DNA from: Isoetes taiwanensis
Lineage: Eukaryota > Streptophyta > Lycopodiopsida > Isoetales > Isoetaceae
DNA: 64,000 nt
Reading direction: 5' to 3'
Assembly (NCBI GenBank): GCA_021234155.1
Contig: JAJEKV010000002.1
Span: 3,249,138-3,313,137, forward strand
The notes beneath the pieces were generated by a model. The model was not told the origin of the DNA. It searched no databases and was given only the letters and a program-made list of their open reading frames with translations. Below are positions 13,971-24,694 of the stretch, piece by piece (the first letter of the stretch is position 1; the number at the start of each line of letters is the position of its first letter). Made by a program: the position numbers and the translations under genes.

Positions 13971-14112
13971 AAACAAAGTGCTGCGCACGGAGGGTTGCCC
14001 TCCATGTCTCGAGGATGAAGTGGCTTAAATCATACTTCAAAGTCATGTTTTCACAATCAATCAAAATTGCTACTTTAAACAATACAATACTTGATACCTT
14101 GACTTTATGAAC
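13971..14112 (-). repeat. Unit A far-end module
   Basis: About 140 bp here match 45,063-45,202 of unit B in inverted orientation, including the words TGGCTTAAATCATACTTCAA and TCATGTTTTCACAATCAATC without change. The tip carries two nested hairpins: GTGC-TGC-GCAC at 13,978-13,988, and GGAGGG-TTG-CCCTCC just inside it. Similarity stops sharply near 14,112, where the two interiors diverge. Confidence 0.85.
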
Positions 14113-14275
14113 AACCTAAAAATCCCCATCTCCATGGCTAAATCAAGATCCCTCCTTCTGCCTCTCCCTCCCTCCCTCTCTCAGCACTCTCCCTTAATAC
14201 ACACTGCATAGTGCATATCTTCTCCCCTAATACACAATGTGTACGTGCATATTAGGTGTGTGTTGCGTACGTGCA

Positions 14276-14311
14276 ATGGTGTGGTATAAACATGTATATA
14301 TACCACACCAT
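14276..14311. repeat. Perfect 13-bp hairpin inside unit A
   Basis: ATGGTGTGGTATA at 14,276-14,288 pairs exactly with TATACCACACCAT at 14,299-14,311 across a 10-base loop. The surrounding 14,210-14,350 is rich in related ACACAC and GTGTGT words. It may be the core of a tiny foldback element. No flanking duplication is apparent. Confidence 0.7.
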
Positions 14312-14319
14312 GTATGAAC

Positions 14320-16195
14320 ATGTATACGGCCTATTATACCACCCCAACACACACCATACTAGAAGAATCCTTGCCATTATCATCCGCCGTCATAATGGTG
14401 ATTTTGGATGGATTATTTTTGATTTGCTACTATTTCAGTCTCTGCATGAAAATGATCATATCATTGCACATGGTACTGCTATTGGAGAAAAATAGCCATA
14501 GCGAGAAAACCAAGATCTAGCAGATCAAAACAAGGATTTTAACAAGAATTTCACCCTTTATCTCTAAAATCATTATTCTAGTTCTGGAAAGGCCAGAGTT
14601 CTATTGTTATTCCATGCGAGAAGGCACTGGTTGTTGAGGCGCATGATATTTTTTTAGGTGACTATCTTTGTCATCAGCATTTCCATTTATTTATTGATTA
14701 GCTAGATGCCTAGTTTCATGTCTTAATTTTAGAATGCAGCAATTAAAGTTGACAGCAAAGCTCTGTTCAATATAAATAGTCAAGGTCCTCGATATGTTCA
14801 AGATATCAGGCTAAAGTATAAGAAGTCAAGGTATTTATAGTACGAGTGGTAGTTATTAAGTTAACCTATCTAAAGTACTAAAGCTGATACTGCAAAAATT
14901 GGGTCAGAAGGAATATATGTCAAGAAAGAAAAAATGTTCAATAAATTCGGGAGTGAAGTAATAGCATGAGTCCAATCCCAAGTTCAAGAGCTAAGCAATC
15001 TATTTGCATTGCATATTGCCATTAAATGTTATTGAGTACTGTATATATCTGCTATACCACTGTGATAATAGCAAGATTTCTTATAAAATAAGAACTGTTC
15101 TTTTGCCATCTTCATGTTATTAATCTCCATGAACTAGAATAATGAAACCATCCTATAAGTTGCTCTGCAGAATCTTATTACCTAAGCAATTTCATTCTGT
15201 GGCAATTCATGCAATTTTTCAAGGAGTTTACCTCTGGCTTTTCTAGTTCAATAACTGTCATCATCTTGCACATTATCAATGATATTCACATTATCTACCA
15301 GGATTTTACCTTGATAAAATCTAGCCTCCTGTATATCAAATGTAGTATTGAGGCCATAATCGTAGGTCCTATGATAAGCTATCAGACAAAATCTGTGTAT
15401 AAGAAATTTGATCGTGATAATTAAGCTTAAAACATCCATAAAACTCAAAAAAGAAACCAATATCATTCCATTTAGCATAATCAGTTTGAATGCATTTATT
15501 TTTATGGCAAATTACTTTTAAATCATAGACATTATTTGACTTTAACCAAATGCAAAAGACATTATGCTCACCATACAAGCATATGTTTATGTGTTTCCAT
15601 ATCCAGAGGGCATTGAATTTATTATTATTATATCCCTAAAGTGTGGTAGTTGGGCTAATCGACACCAAGGAGAAATTTCAGAACTGAAGTTAAGAGTTGT
15701 TTATACCTGATCGACACCAATGAAGAAAATTTCACAAATGCCTAACAGGCAAGATAAAAGAGTTGTTTACATTAAATGGAATTGTACTACCGAAGGTCCA
15801 TGCCATAGGCCAACCAGCCAAGATCCTAAGAGATTTCTTGCCACTGCCGGTTTCCATTGTCAGACCACCAAAATCTTAATCCAGCCACCCCTCTTAACTT
15901 TTAGTTTTATTGTTAACTAAAGAATCAAGAATGCGTGAAGCCGCTACATTTTTGAAATTTGCATTGCTATGGAAAATTAATTGCAGAAATAATATGAACT
16001 ACCGACATGTGAAAAAAGCATATGGAAATGCAAATACAATTAAAGGAATGGACGCAAGATGATCCACCGCCTTGGATATTTTGGACGCCCTTCCTTTCCA
16101 TCAAAAATCTGTAAGCATAACTTTTTGGTAAACAGGACAAGAACATCAAATATATCAAGTGAAATGCAGAAATGGAAAGAGAATTACTAACCTTC
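14320..16195. other. Unit A interior, unassigned
   Basis: AT-rich sequence without a supported gene. If the cargo PPR gene once ran through, its 3' exons would lie here on the minus strand, but I find no PPR motif. A small direct repeat of GACACCAA..GAAATTTCA words occurs at about 15,660-15,735. Confidence 0.4.
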
Positions 16196-17700
16196 CTTAG
16201 ACGACGATGCTTGGCGAATCCCAAATGTCGTCGTTCATGATCAACTACGGCTACCAATGCCTAACTCCAGACACTTGGCACAATCCCGTGTCAAAAGTGG
16301 AAGTGTCGCAACAAATGTTGAGCGACATGCAGCAGCTTGTGGAAGAAGTTCGAGGGTACCTTCTAGCAAAGAAGGAGCTCCAAGTGAAGAGCATTGCCGA
16401 TAAACATCTGGACCGGTCGAGAATTCCAAGTTGGAGAAGACGTATGGCTCAAGATCAAGGTTAAGCAGGCGAAGCTCCGCATCGGAAATTGCAAGAAGCT
16501 TGCTCCAAGGTGGGATGGACCCTTCAGAATAGTCCTGAGAGTGGGTAACCAATCCTACAAGTTGGACTTACCAAAGACACTTAAAGATCCACAAAGTCTT
16601 CCACGGAGCTTGCTGTCAAGAAGCACACCCCAACCCGAGGGAAGTTTTGGACACTCCAACGATGCCGGAAATGACGTAAGAGCGCTTGGAAATAGTTCCA
16701 GAGCTAATTCTTGATAAAGCATTCAAGAAAACAAGGAGATCGGAGTTTCTCTAATACTTGGTCAAGTGGAAACACTTGCCTAAGTGGAAGACGCGACATG
16801 GGTACTTAAAAGAGATCTGGAAAAAACAAGACCCACGCTTTATGGAGCAATGGGATGGCAAGGTCATCTCCGAAGAAATCGGCTCGCATGTCGATTTGTG
16901 TAGATTAATCGCTTGCCTAGTTAAGAGAATCTACGATGCAACCTATGAGGTAAGGGTTGCATGCATTGTAACCGATGATGAGATTACTACTGATCTCTAG
17001 GACGGGTGTAATGTCAATGTAGGCATGATCAAGGTGCCATTTTGGAAAGTCTACTCGCCCCCACGGAAGTAGACAACCTCGAGAGAAAGGAGGTCATTGA
17101 GGAATGCATTGATAGGAAAAAGCACCTCTAGCCCCATATATGCTTTGATAGGAGGAATCGGGCCTTCACGCCCCATATACGGGAAGGACCTATCCTCCAC
17201 GCGGGCAACTAAAGGTGTAGGCATGAGTGGCATATAGGCATATAGGCGCTGTCTCCATGGCCATAATGGAAGATTCACCCTCTTCCTACGCCGGGAGATT
17301 AGCCATGCATCCATGTAGATAGGTGGGGTGGTCACCATATAACCAAAATTTTATTAATAATAATGGTACTAACGTAGTGTTGACCTCAGCCAATAGAGCA
17401 CTCGAGGGTCGAGGTCGAACTATTTAAGACTTGCAACACAATTTTGTTGTAATGTGTTGCAAGGAATAACGAAAATACCTCAAGAATAATTGTACATATA
17501 ATAATAAAACCGAAACAATAGGAGTTATTGTTATAATGACATAAGTGATAACTAGTGGATTGAATAATAATATAATAATGTTCTATAAATATTACCTTGA
17601 GGTAATTCTATTAAATGTATAACTATAGTAATAAGTATGTCCTATGCATGAGGTTGATTGCAGGTTAAGAAGATCCCAAGGTGGGAGACCCACGATGTTT
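16196..17700 (+). pseudogene. Chromovirus (Ty3/gypsy) polyprotein 3' fragment: integrase end and chromodomain
   Basis: The fragment opens inside the integrase C-terminal part (16,207 onward, YQCLTPDTWHNP). After a frame change at about 16,390 it continues with the GPY/F-type module (FQVGEDVWLKIKVKQ and APRWDGPFRIVLRVGNQSYK at 16,420-16,570), which helps integrase bind DNA. A chromodomain follows from about 16,735 (YLVKWKHLP, then FMEQW), the part that directs chromoviruses to histone-marked chromatin. Everything 5' (gag, protease, RT, RNase H, catalytic integrase core) is missing, and frames shift at least twice. It was probably truncated on or after insertion. About 17,000-17,700 is an AT-rich spacer up to the polypurine tract. 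Confidence 0.8.
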
Positions 17701-17718
17701 GCGGGCAAAGATCAATTC

Positions 17719-18946
17719 AAGGTGGGAGAATGTGATTGTTCGGTCCAGACGATATACCTGGTCTCAAGACGATACGTAATGCGCCGCCACGCAGCGTACA
17801 TGCCCAAATGACGGCGGTACGCCGACGGCGTGTACCCAAGCAAGGACGCCCTAGGGGGCAACTTGCAATGGTGCGCACACTTAGCAATGCGCGCACCTTT
17901 AGACCTGTAACCCATTAAAGGTAGACCAAGGGTCATGGGAACCCTAAACCTAACTGATAGCCTTCATAAGGCACCAAACCCTAACATTCCCTTTTTTGCC
18001 CACGACCTTCCGGAAATTCCGATCTGGATACCGAGGAGTCATTCCAACTCCCACGACCGCCCGTGCCCCAAATTGTCGATCGCCCTTCCGACCGCCTCTG
18101 AAGCAAAACAGAGACATGGACGCCTTCTGATCAAGAGGAGGGAACCAGATCAGGTATTTGGTCGATTGAATAGCCTAAACCTTATTCCAGCCTCTTCAAA
18201 CCAAGAGGTTTAGCCTATTAAATCGCCTTTAATAGCCAAGTAGATCCCGAGATTGACTTCTAACTAAAGAACCTAACTCTATGTAATAGATTAGTTCTTA
18301 TTATTTATGTTCATATGATGGATGGATGTATTCAGGGACTCATTGTATTGGGAAGGGGATAGAGACTTAAAAGCTTAGTAGATGATGCTCCTAGCTAGTC
18401 CCTCTTAGTGCATTACTAGATTTCGCATGTGTACAAGAACCCCACCGGGTTATGGGTGAAGGGACCGGATCGCCTCAACGAGGTTCATGTTCTCGACCCC
18501 TTGACCGATCCGGGCGTAAAGTCCACCGGGGATCGAGTGACTAGGTCTAATGGCTTGCCACCGAAAGTGTGGGCAAGGCATGGGCTCGACACCCGTGGGG
18601 TGGAGTTCACCTTCCAAAGGGTTAAGTCCAATAAGGGCAATGGCTCTCTAGTCACCTTGGGTCAAAGATGTAGATCTCGGTGGGAGTAATCCCTACCGCC
18701 TGCCCATCGGGCCCGGGGAGATGTAACCCCAGAGTAGCCCCTTTGGCTATGCACCGCTGGGTTATACCAGTCCCAACACTCTTCAACCTACTCTGCAAAG
18801 TGTGCACAGGAGGGGCGGATGGAGTGGACAACCCAATGCCATGTTCTTATGCCAGCCCAATCCATTGTCATGATTCTGTCTGCAACGAACTCTGGAGACC
18901 CAAGCTTGTCAGTCCATCCCCGTGTCTGAGCCTTGGGTAGGAACTT
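17719..18946 (+). repeat. Polypurine tract and 3' LTR of the chromovirus fragment
   Basis: AAGGTGGGAGAA at 17,719-17,730 is a polypurine tract directly followed by TGTGATTG, the start of an LTR. The LTR is similar along its length to 28,848-30,050 (shared words GGGAGATGTAAC, GCAAAGTGTGCAC and GGGGCGGATGGAGTGGAC). It stops at the PPR junction near 18,946 and no matching 5' LTR is seen. Telomere-like AACCCTAAACCTAA words near 17,940 are part of the LTR. Confidence 0.7.
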
Positions 18947-18949
18947 CCT

Positions 18950-19873
18950 TCAATTTGTCATGATAGCAGTAACGGCACTCCCTAATGTAAGGTCTGTTTC
19001 AAATCCATTTGCTAAGATCTGATCATGGACAAGTCTACCTTGTTCTAAAGCTTTCATGCGACCACATGCTTTTAACATGCTTAGAAATGTTACTTTGTCT
19101 GCTGAGATCCCTTCCTTTTTCATCCTATTGAAAGAGTCCACTGCAAGAAGCCCATCTCCATAATTCGCATATCCTGCAATAATTGCACCCCATGATACCA
19201 CATTTCGATTTGGCAATTCGTCAAACAATTTCTGCGACTCCTCCAAGCCACCACATTTACCATACATATCAACTAGACTACTACCCCAGACAACATCCAA
19301 TTCAAGTTCACTCTTAATTACTTGTTCATGTATGTATCTTAGCTGATAAATTGTAGTGCAAGAATCCCCATGTCCAATCGTTAGCAGCATTTTATTGTAT
19401 AATTCAAGGGCAGAATCCCCATGTCCAAGATTGGCATTGGCCAAAAATGTTGATCCCCATGTATAGATACTTGGCATTGAGATAGTATTGAATGCTTGAT
19501 TTGCTTCAGCCAAGGATTTACAGGCAGAAAAGAGGCGAATGACATGATTACCTAATATTTCAACGGAATCAAGCCCATTGTGAACTAGAAGAAACTGGAT
19601 TTGCCTGACACTTGGCAGGCCTCTGTTTCCTGTACATAACTGCAACAGGGAATATGCAATGTTTCTGGATATGGAGATACCTTGTTGTTTTATAATCCCG
19701 AGTACCTCGTCTATTGGTCCATCCTTGAAGAGCTTGCTCAAATTGTCCCTGATAGTGGTGCAAGATGAGACACAGCAAAAATGTTATCCAAACAGGAAGA
19801 AAAGTCGATACCTGACATATGTTCTGGGCGAAACTCGAATGTGCGGTTTTTTCCTCCATTGCCGCATAGACAT
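18950..19873 (-). pseudogene. PLS-type pentatricopeptide repeat (PPR) gene fragment, cargo of unit A
   Basis: PPR proteins bind organellar RNA and act in editing, splicing or stability. The main segment (19,748 down to 18,950) has the usual helix-pair repeats: LGNHVIRLFSACKSL, WGSTFLANANLGHGDSALEL, GSSLVDMYGKCGGLEESQ, NVVSWGAIIAGYANYGD and ADKVTFLSMLKACGRMKAL. A likely 63-bp intron (19,749-19,811, GT..AG) joins it in frame to an upstream exon with Met codons at 19,873 and 19,867. One repeat is shortened near 19,390, where the coding words for GHGDS appear twice, suggesting an internal deletion. The frame ends in a stop created at the chromovirus junction after SAVTAIMT. Only the N-terminal third to half of a typical PPR protein remains, without E or DYW domains. 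Confidence 0.8.
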
Positions 19874-20108
19874 GCAAATAATAGAGGAGCTTTTGAGGTT
19901 GTGACTAGGAAAATATGATTTTAGCTCGAGATGCAGCCTTTCGCTGCCGGACTATGTTGTTGAATCTGTAGAGATTTGCAAGTTCAATCTCAACTTTGGA
20001 GATTTAGCTGTGGGTATGGTAGAATACAGAGATAAAGGCCTCATGCGAGTCACCTGATGGGAGGAGAGCTTCCGTCGGATCTGAAGAAGAAGAAGGTTCG
20101 AGCTGCGC

Positions 20109-20276
20109 CATAGCCACGCCTTCGAAGGAATGGGGCTGGATGACCGAGAGTTTACAGGCAGCAGCCAGTTTGGAGCAGTCACCAGCATATTCTAGGCATA
20201 TGCCGGCATATACCTGGATATGCCCACAAACCCACATAAACAAGGGTTTGCCCCCCTAGGGGCAACCCAAAAAGTG
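20109..20276 (-). promoter_or_regulatory. Unit A leader module ending at a conserved ATG
   Basis: Read on the minus strand, about 165 bp run from TTTTTGGGTTGCCCCTAGG to an ATG at 20,111-20,109 and match 38,539-38,730 of unit B. A strong hairpin (GGGTTGCCCC with GGGGCAAACCC, loop TAGG) lies at the tip, followed by repeated GGCATAT and TGTGGG words and the conserved GGTCATCCAGCCCCATT. The frame from the ATG (MAQLEPSSSSDPTEALLPS) meets a possible 5' splice site at about 20,061. Since the same leader precedes an unrelated gene in unit B, it may supply promoter, 5' UTR and start codon to whatever lies behind it. That role is inferred. Confidence 0.6.
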
Positions 20277-20400
20277 TGTCAACGGTGTTCACAACGCGTC
20301 AAATGAGACACAAAAAAATTGGAATTGTGTCAATTGACACATTCAATTTTAAAAAGTGTGTCATAAGAAATACAATCAATAAGTTGAATTTCCCACACTG

Positions 20401-21300
20401 AGCTGAAGGCAGCCATTACTGAACAAGGCAAGGGCCTCAATGCAAACGCTCATGAGCAATTGCAATGGTGCATGCGTGAATTGACAAGGCAGCAACAATT
20501 TCAGCAGGAGCTAAGCTCCCGGCCTGGAAGGAGAGACCACTATACCGCCACGGCGGTCCCCCACTGCCAAGAGTCTGCAAGGCGCCGGCCGAGGGCCGCC
20601 TACTACCCCCTGCCGCCCCATGCCACCCCCCCCCAATGTAGCCCACAGCCCTATGCCCCCGCCGACAAAGAACGACTGTTGTGCCGGGCAGATTGACCCA
20701 ATAGTCAGAGAGCTCCAGAGCCGGGCGGAGAAGCCACAATGGGTGGTACGTGGCCCGGCGGTAAGAGGCAGGACCTCATTAACCGCTCCAAATGTTGATT
20801 CTTGCTCGAATGACATTTCCCATGCCGGTAGACATTATTAGGGCGAGACGCCATGGCGCCCAAAGACCCGTGACCGCCCGCGAGGTGGTCACGTCACGCG
20901 ACGAGATGCGCAAGTGAAAGCGCCATCTCCGCCCGGGGTAGGCGGCTAAAGGGAACTGCCCTCAGATGTTGACCGAGACCTGACCCGCCAACAAGAAGAC
21001 CGCAGCACGAAGTTGGCTAAAGTTAAAAGCATTCGCAGTATTGTGAGGAGCCGCAGAACTGATTCGGGCAAGACGAATTTCGTAGTCATCCGAATGTCGC
21101 TAATGAATCTTGCTAACCCTCCAAGAAACCTCTAGCATCGCTTCAATTGCCATACCAAGACGCCGCCACTCAAGTTGCCTCACCTTCTGCTCGCACATCT
21201 CGGCATAGCGTGCTTCCACTTCAAGCACCCCCCTTCGCCATCAATCCATCATCTCCACCCCCGCCGCCAACAAATAGGAATTGTGCCTCCGCATGGTCTC
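20401..21300 (+). pseudogene. LINE-F1 ORF1, downstream half
   Basis: Reading resumes after the insertion as ELKAAITEQGKGLNANAHEQ and continues the coiled coil (RELTRQQQFQQEL) to about 20,520. A Pro- and Arg-rich, GC-rich stretch with many frame breaks follows up to the endonuclease. Rejoining the two halves by removing 13,488-20,400 and one target duplication restores one continuous frame over the junction, which is strong evidence that this was one gene. Confidence 0.65.
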
Positions 21301-24300
21301 CCCCGAATTGCCGGGGCTTCCCCATGGCGTAAGGGAGATAGTCTCAACTTCGCTTTGCCGCATATGGATCTCATCTTCCTCATGGAAACATGGGAGCATG
21401 CAGACACCGGATACCCGACTTGCCAGATACCAGCACTACTCAATCTTCAATGATTGCACAGAAAAGCGGGGCATGGGGAGGGTTGCTCGCTACTACCGAA
21501 CAACCTTGGCACAATCAATCTCCTTGTTCAAGACAGACAAGCACAACCTGCCCTGGGTGCGGGTACAAAATTGGCAAAGATAGCACTCCTTTGTGGCACC
21601 GCACTTTCCACATGCGTAAAGCAACTTCTATCACACCCACTCCTGATGTGGATAGGCTGGACCCTATGTCAATCTATATGATGATATACAACAACATAAG
21701 CAGCTGTCATACTCCTTGAGACTTTAATGCGCCGCACCGGGTAGAACAACCCATGAGATTTGATCCCTTGACCGATGATATATTGCAGCTTGCATCCTAA
21801 GGAGCTTGGCCACCGGGACATCGATGACAATCGTGTCACGCATATGGTCGATTACTTTTTTTGCTCGCGGATCTTTGACCCGGTAATCTGCGAATGGACT
21901 AGCACAAAGGCCTTCCACCCCAAGAGCACTTGTAGGCAGGAAAACCGTGGGGGCGGATCTAGTGTGGTGGACTATGTGCTGGTGCCCGAGCAGATATGCA
22001 TGTCGCCAAGCACTTTCGTGGGGAACAGAACTAATAGGGATGAAGAGAACGACTTTACTACTTACCACCTTACTTGAAGTTGGCTTGGCGGGTTGTGCGA
22101 ACCCCGGTGCAACAACTCCTCACATGCCTCACCTGCGATTGATGAACATGCAGGGCTTATGCCCGTGATGCTTATAGATGACCCGCAGAAATTTTGCAAT
22201 ATCATACACTAGAGCAAATGCATGCCGGCCGGGCGGATGTGCTTTAGGACTCATGGCGGAGAGGTGCTTTGGGATAAGCCGCCGCGACGGAACTCCGGGA
22301 ACACAACCTTCCACGTAATCAATGGTTTGATGCAGAAAGCAAGGAACACAAACGCCGGCCCGCCAAGTCACGGTCCCTCGCTTTACCCACATGTACGTCA
22401 ACGGTTTCCGCGATCTTCCTTAAAGCTAAGAAAGCCGGTACATTGCAAAGACATCAAAGGGAAATGTTTTACCTCCCGAACGTCATCCCGGACCTTCTCG
22501 CGGGGTTCTTAGAAAGCCAAGATGACCCACAAGGAATATCACTCCGAAAGCGTGGAGACAATACTTGCAACAGCTTATACGACCCTCGGGGTGCACATGC
22601 AAAGATACCCTTGCAAGAAGGCCCAAAGTCTGGAAATCACAGATTCGGACGTGGAACAAGGCTTGCGGCGTCTTGCCAATGGAAAGCCCCCGACTTGGAT
22701 GGTATGCGTGCGTAATTGCTTAAGTTGATCGCCTTATAATACCGGTCTTGACCGCCCTTGTTCAACAAGGCATTACAGAAGGTTTCATTGCGGGGACCAA
22801 TAGCGTAGTTGTTCCCATATATAAGGCCGGTGGACCTACAACGCCCCGACCCACCACCGAACAATCATGGTCAGGTCGGTTTTGCAAAATTGCTTGCCGG
22901 GTATTCTCGAAAGCGGTTGATCGGGCCAGGCAGAGGCGTGAGAGGTGCGGGCCCTCACCGGTGTAGGATTCGCACCCGCACTCAACCATTGACCACATCT
23001 TCACGTAGCGAACTCCCCGTTGAAGACAGCAGACCCAGATCTATATTGTTGCTTTGTGGATTTTGCAAAGGCGTTTGACATCGCGTGCTCGGGAAAAAAC
23101 TATGGGCAAGATCAACAAACCGGGGTTCCTATAGATTTGCAGTAATGCAAAGTAGGCTATCATACGAAAGATGGTCGGTCGGTTGCGTGAGAAAGCCAAC
23201 CATTTGATAGTAGTATTGGGGTTCGTCGGGGATGCCCTCTCTCCCCAACATTGTTTGGGCTTTACATTGATCAATTGGAGAGTCGGCTTGCGATAATGGG
23301 GGCGATGGAGCTCACCTTCTATCGATCATCGACAAGCAATATATGTTTATGATGTGGACCTCCTAGCTTACACATCAGCGTAGACATGCAACGACATCTC
23401 GATGCCCGGACACATTCTCCGCCAAGCGATCGATATGGGCGCCAACCTGCCAAGACTAAGGTGGTTTTCATATCATCTTCACGCACGTCCCGAGGGTCCC
23501 TCCTTCGCCATCGACGAGGCCAAAATGTGGAAGTTGCATCCACATACAAATATTTGGGAGTGGAGTTTCCTTCTACTATGCACCGGGACACATCCATACT
23601 TGGCCACGAAAGTGACGGCAGTCGAAGGCACTATATGCAATGCAAAACAATAGTCATTGAGCCGAGTTGTATGATTGGGCCCATCACCACGCCTGCTCAA
23701 GGTCTTAGTGGAGCCCGTCCTTTATACTGGGGTGGAAGTATGGGGCCCGATGAGTATCACTTGCTACTTGGAATGACTTGGAGCAGGTCCGAAAGCCTTC
23801 TTGGTACGAGCACTAGGGGTGAAGTCCACGTCCCATATCAAATTCTACCGCAGGAGATGTGATTCTTGCCTCTTCAAAGGGCGGCCCTTGATCGCCACAT
23901 TGTCTATTTTCGTAAGGTGGTCAATATGGACGATGCTCGTCTCCCTAAACTAGCTTATATCATGGCAATGGAGCCGCAGCCTCAAGGCCTCGGGCCGAGG
24001 GAAAAGAGAGCTCAATGGTTGGCTAGATGGAATGTGCAGAGCATGTGCATACATGTGCAAACAGGCGCATCGCCATAGCTTGAGGCAATATCTTGACGCT
24101 TGCTTCCTCGAAGCTTTGGGATGGCAATGCCCTTGAACAGTCCAAGACAAAGACACTACCAACCGCCACATAAATCCCACATTGGAACGAGGCCCGCAAT
24201 GCTACCCGCGTACCCCTTGCCCATGAAAAGGCGCACTCATTGCCTCCATTCGCACATGGGCACATTATCTTCGAATTGAGACGGGCGATGGATTGGTGAG

Positions 24301-24450
24301 CCACGCCAGATGTGCCTGTCACGCTTTGCCAAATGGGAGTCATTGAGGATGAATCTCATACCCTTCAAAGTTGTCCAAAGATATGATCAAATTCGACACG
24401 ATATCTTTGAGTTGGTCGGGCTGCCAACTGCTACATGTGCCGGAAACGGT
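21300..24450 (+). pseudogene. LINE-F1 ORF2: endonuclease and reverse transcriptase, copy 1
   Basis: The endonuclease part is recognisable from NCRGFP and DLIFLMETWEHA (about 21,310-21,400) through YQHYSIFNDC, MVDYFFCSR and SSVVDYVL (about 21,960). RT follows: RRLANGKPPDLDGM (about 22,665), VVPIYKAG (about 22,815), the equivalent of YCCFVDFAKAFD (about 23,045) and PKTKVVFISSS (about 23,455). The catalytic YADD motif, intact in copy 4, is reduced to a form without ADD near 23,345, so this copy is dead. Short indels break the frame about every 100 to 200 bp. The Cys/His C-terminal part (ESHTL) is near 24,350. Clade is not resolved. It is not a standard plant L1. Confidence 0.75.
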
Positions 24451-24694
24451 CTTTGGGATCATATCTTCGTGGAGGTTATGGACATGCGAGATCGCCTATG
24501 TCCTCTGCACACACTTGACATATATATATACATTGATGTATACTTGTACGGTTTGACAAAGATTCTTATTACCCCACGGTTTTTCCTCCCTGAAAACCCC
24601 GGGCTGGGTTTTTAACCCGAATAGTAATAAGTTTGTTTCGCCCTTATATCCCATAGGCCGATTGGCCTCAAGTGGACGATAAAAAATCATTCTC

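Larger units (their letters stand above)
13971..20276 (-). mobile_element. Unit A: gene-carrying element sharing both ends with unit B
   Basis: Read on the minus strand, unit A starts at about 20,276 with TTTTTGGGTTGCCCC and ends at about 13,971 with GCAACCCTCCGTGCGCAGCA. The first roughly 165 bp and last roughly 140 bp match the ends of unit B (38,539-45,202) at an estimated 80 to 90 percent, while the interiors are unrelated. The cargo behind the leader is an intron-containing PPR gene fragment in the leader's orientation, cut by a chromovirus fragment. No transposase is visible and I find no target duplication. It does not match the end rules of canonical Helitrons, MULEs or hATs, so its class is unknown. 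Confidence 0.65.
13488..20400. mobile_element. hAT-like TIR element inserted in LINE-F1 ORF1
   Basis: The left terminus is CAATGTGGGAATTTGAC and the right terminus, read inward, is CAGTGTGGGAAATTCAAC, which fits the hAT terminus pattern CANNG. Both subterminal zones are packed with GTGTCAAA/TTGACACA words (13,500-13,670 and 20,275-20,370), as in many hAT elements where transposase binds. Eight-base target duplications flank it. The element's own sequence seems to be only about 480 bp at left plus 125 bp at right. The 6.3 kb between is unit A, which carries a PPR fragment and a chromovirus fragment. No hAT transposase is seen, so the host element was probably a non-autonomous miniature. Confidence 0.75.
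12440..24694 (+). mobile_element. Non-LTR retrotransposon LINE-F1, copy 1 (interrupted)
   Basis: The most complete LINE-F1 copy in the window. It holds an ORF1-like coiled-coil region (about 12.6-13.49 kb and 20.40-21.1 kb), an APE-type endonuclease (about 21.33-22.08 kb), reverse transcriptase (about 22.6-23.7 kb) and a C-terminal Cys/His region (about 24.3-24.45 kb). A 6.9-kb insertion at 13,488-20,400 splits ORF1. Without it the element would be about 5.3 kb. It ends in ATAAAAAATCATTCTCATTC, a short hexamer tail, not poly(A). All frames are broken. The 5' end is estimated, because no target duplication is visible. Confidence 0.75.

Noticed and set aside
17935-17960. Telomere-like words AACCCTAAACCTAA, also near 28,980 (CCTAACCCTAAACCCTAA)
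   Set aside because: Only two or three imperfect units, within LTR sequence; not a telomere or an interstitial telomeric array.
20004-20243. 79-codon minus-strand open frame across the unit A leader
   Set aside because: The unit B leader does not keep this frame, so the conserved part is probably not translated before the shared ATG.
13971-20276. Unit A as a canonical Helitron
   Set aside because: No 5' TC, no 3' CTRR at the far tip, and no A/T insertion site, although the hairpin near one end is suggestive.
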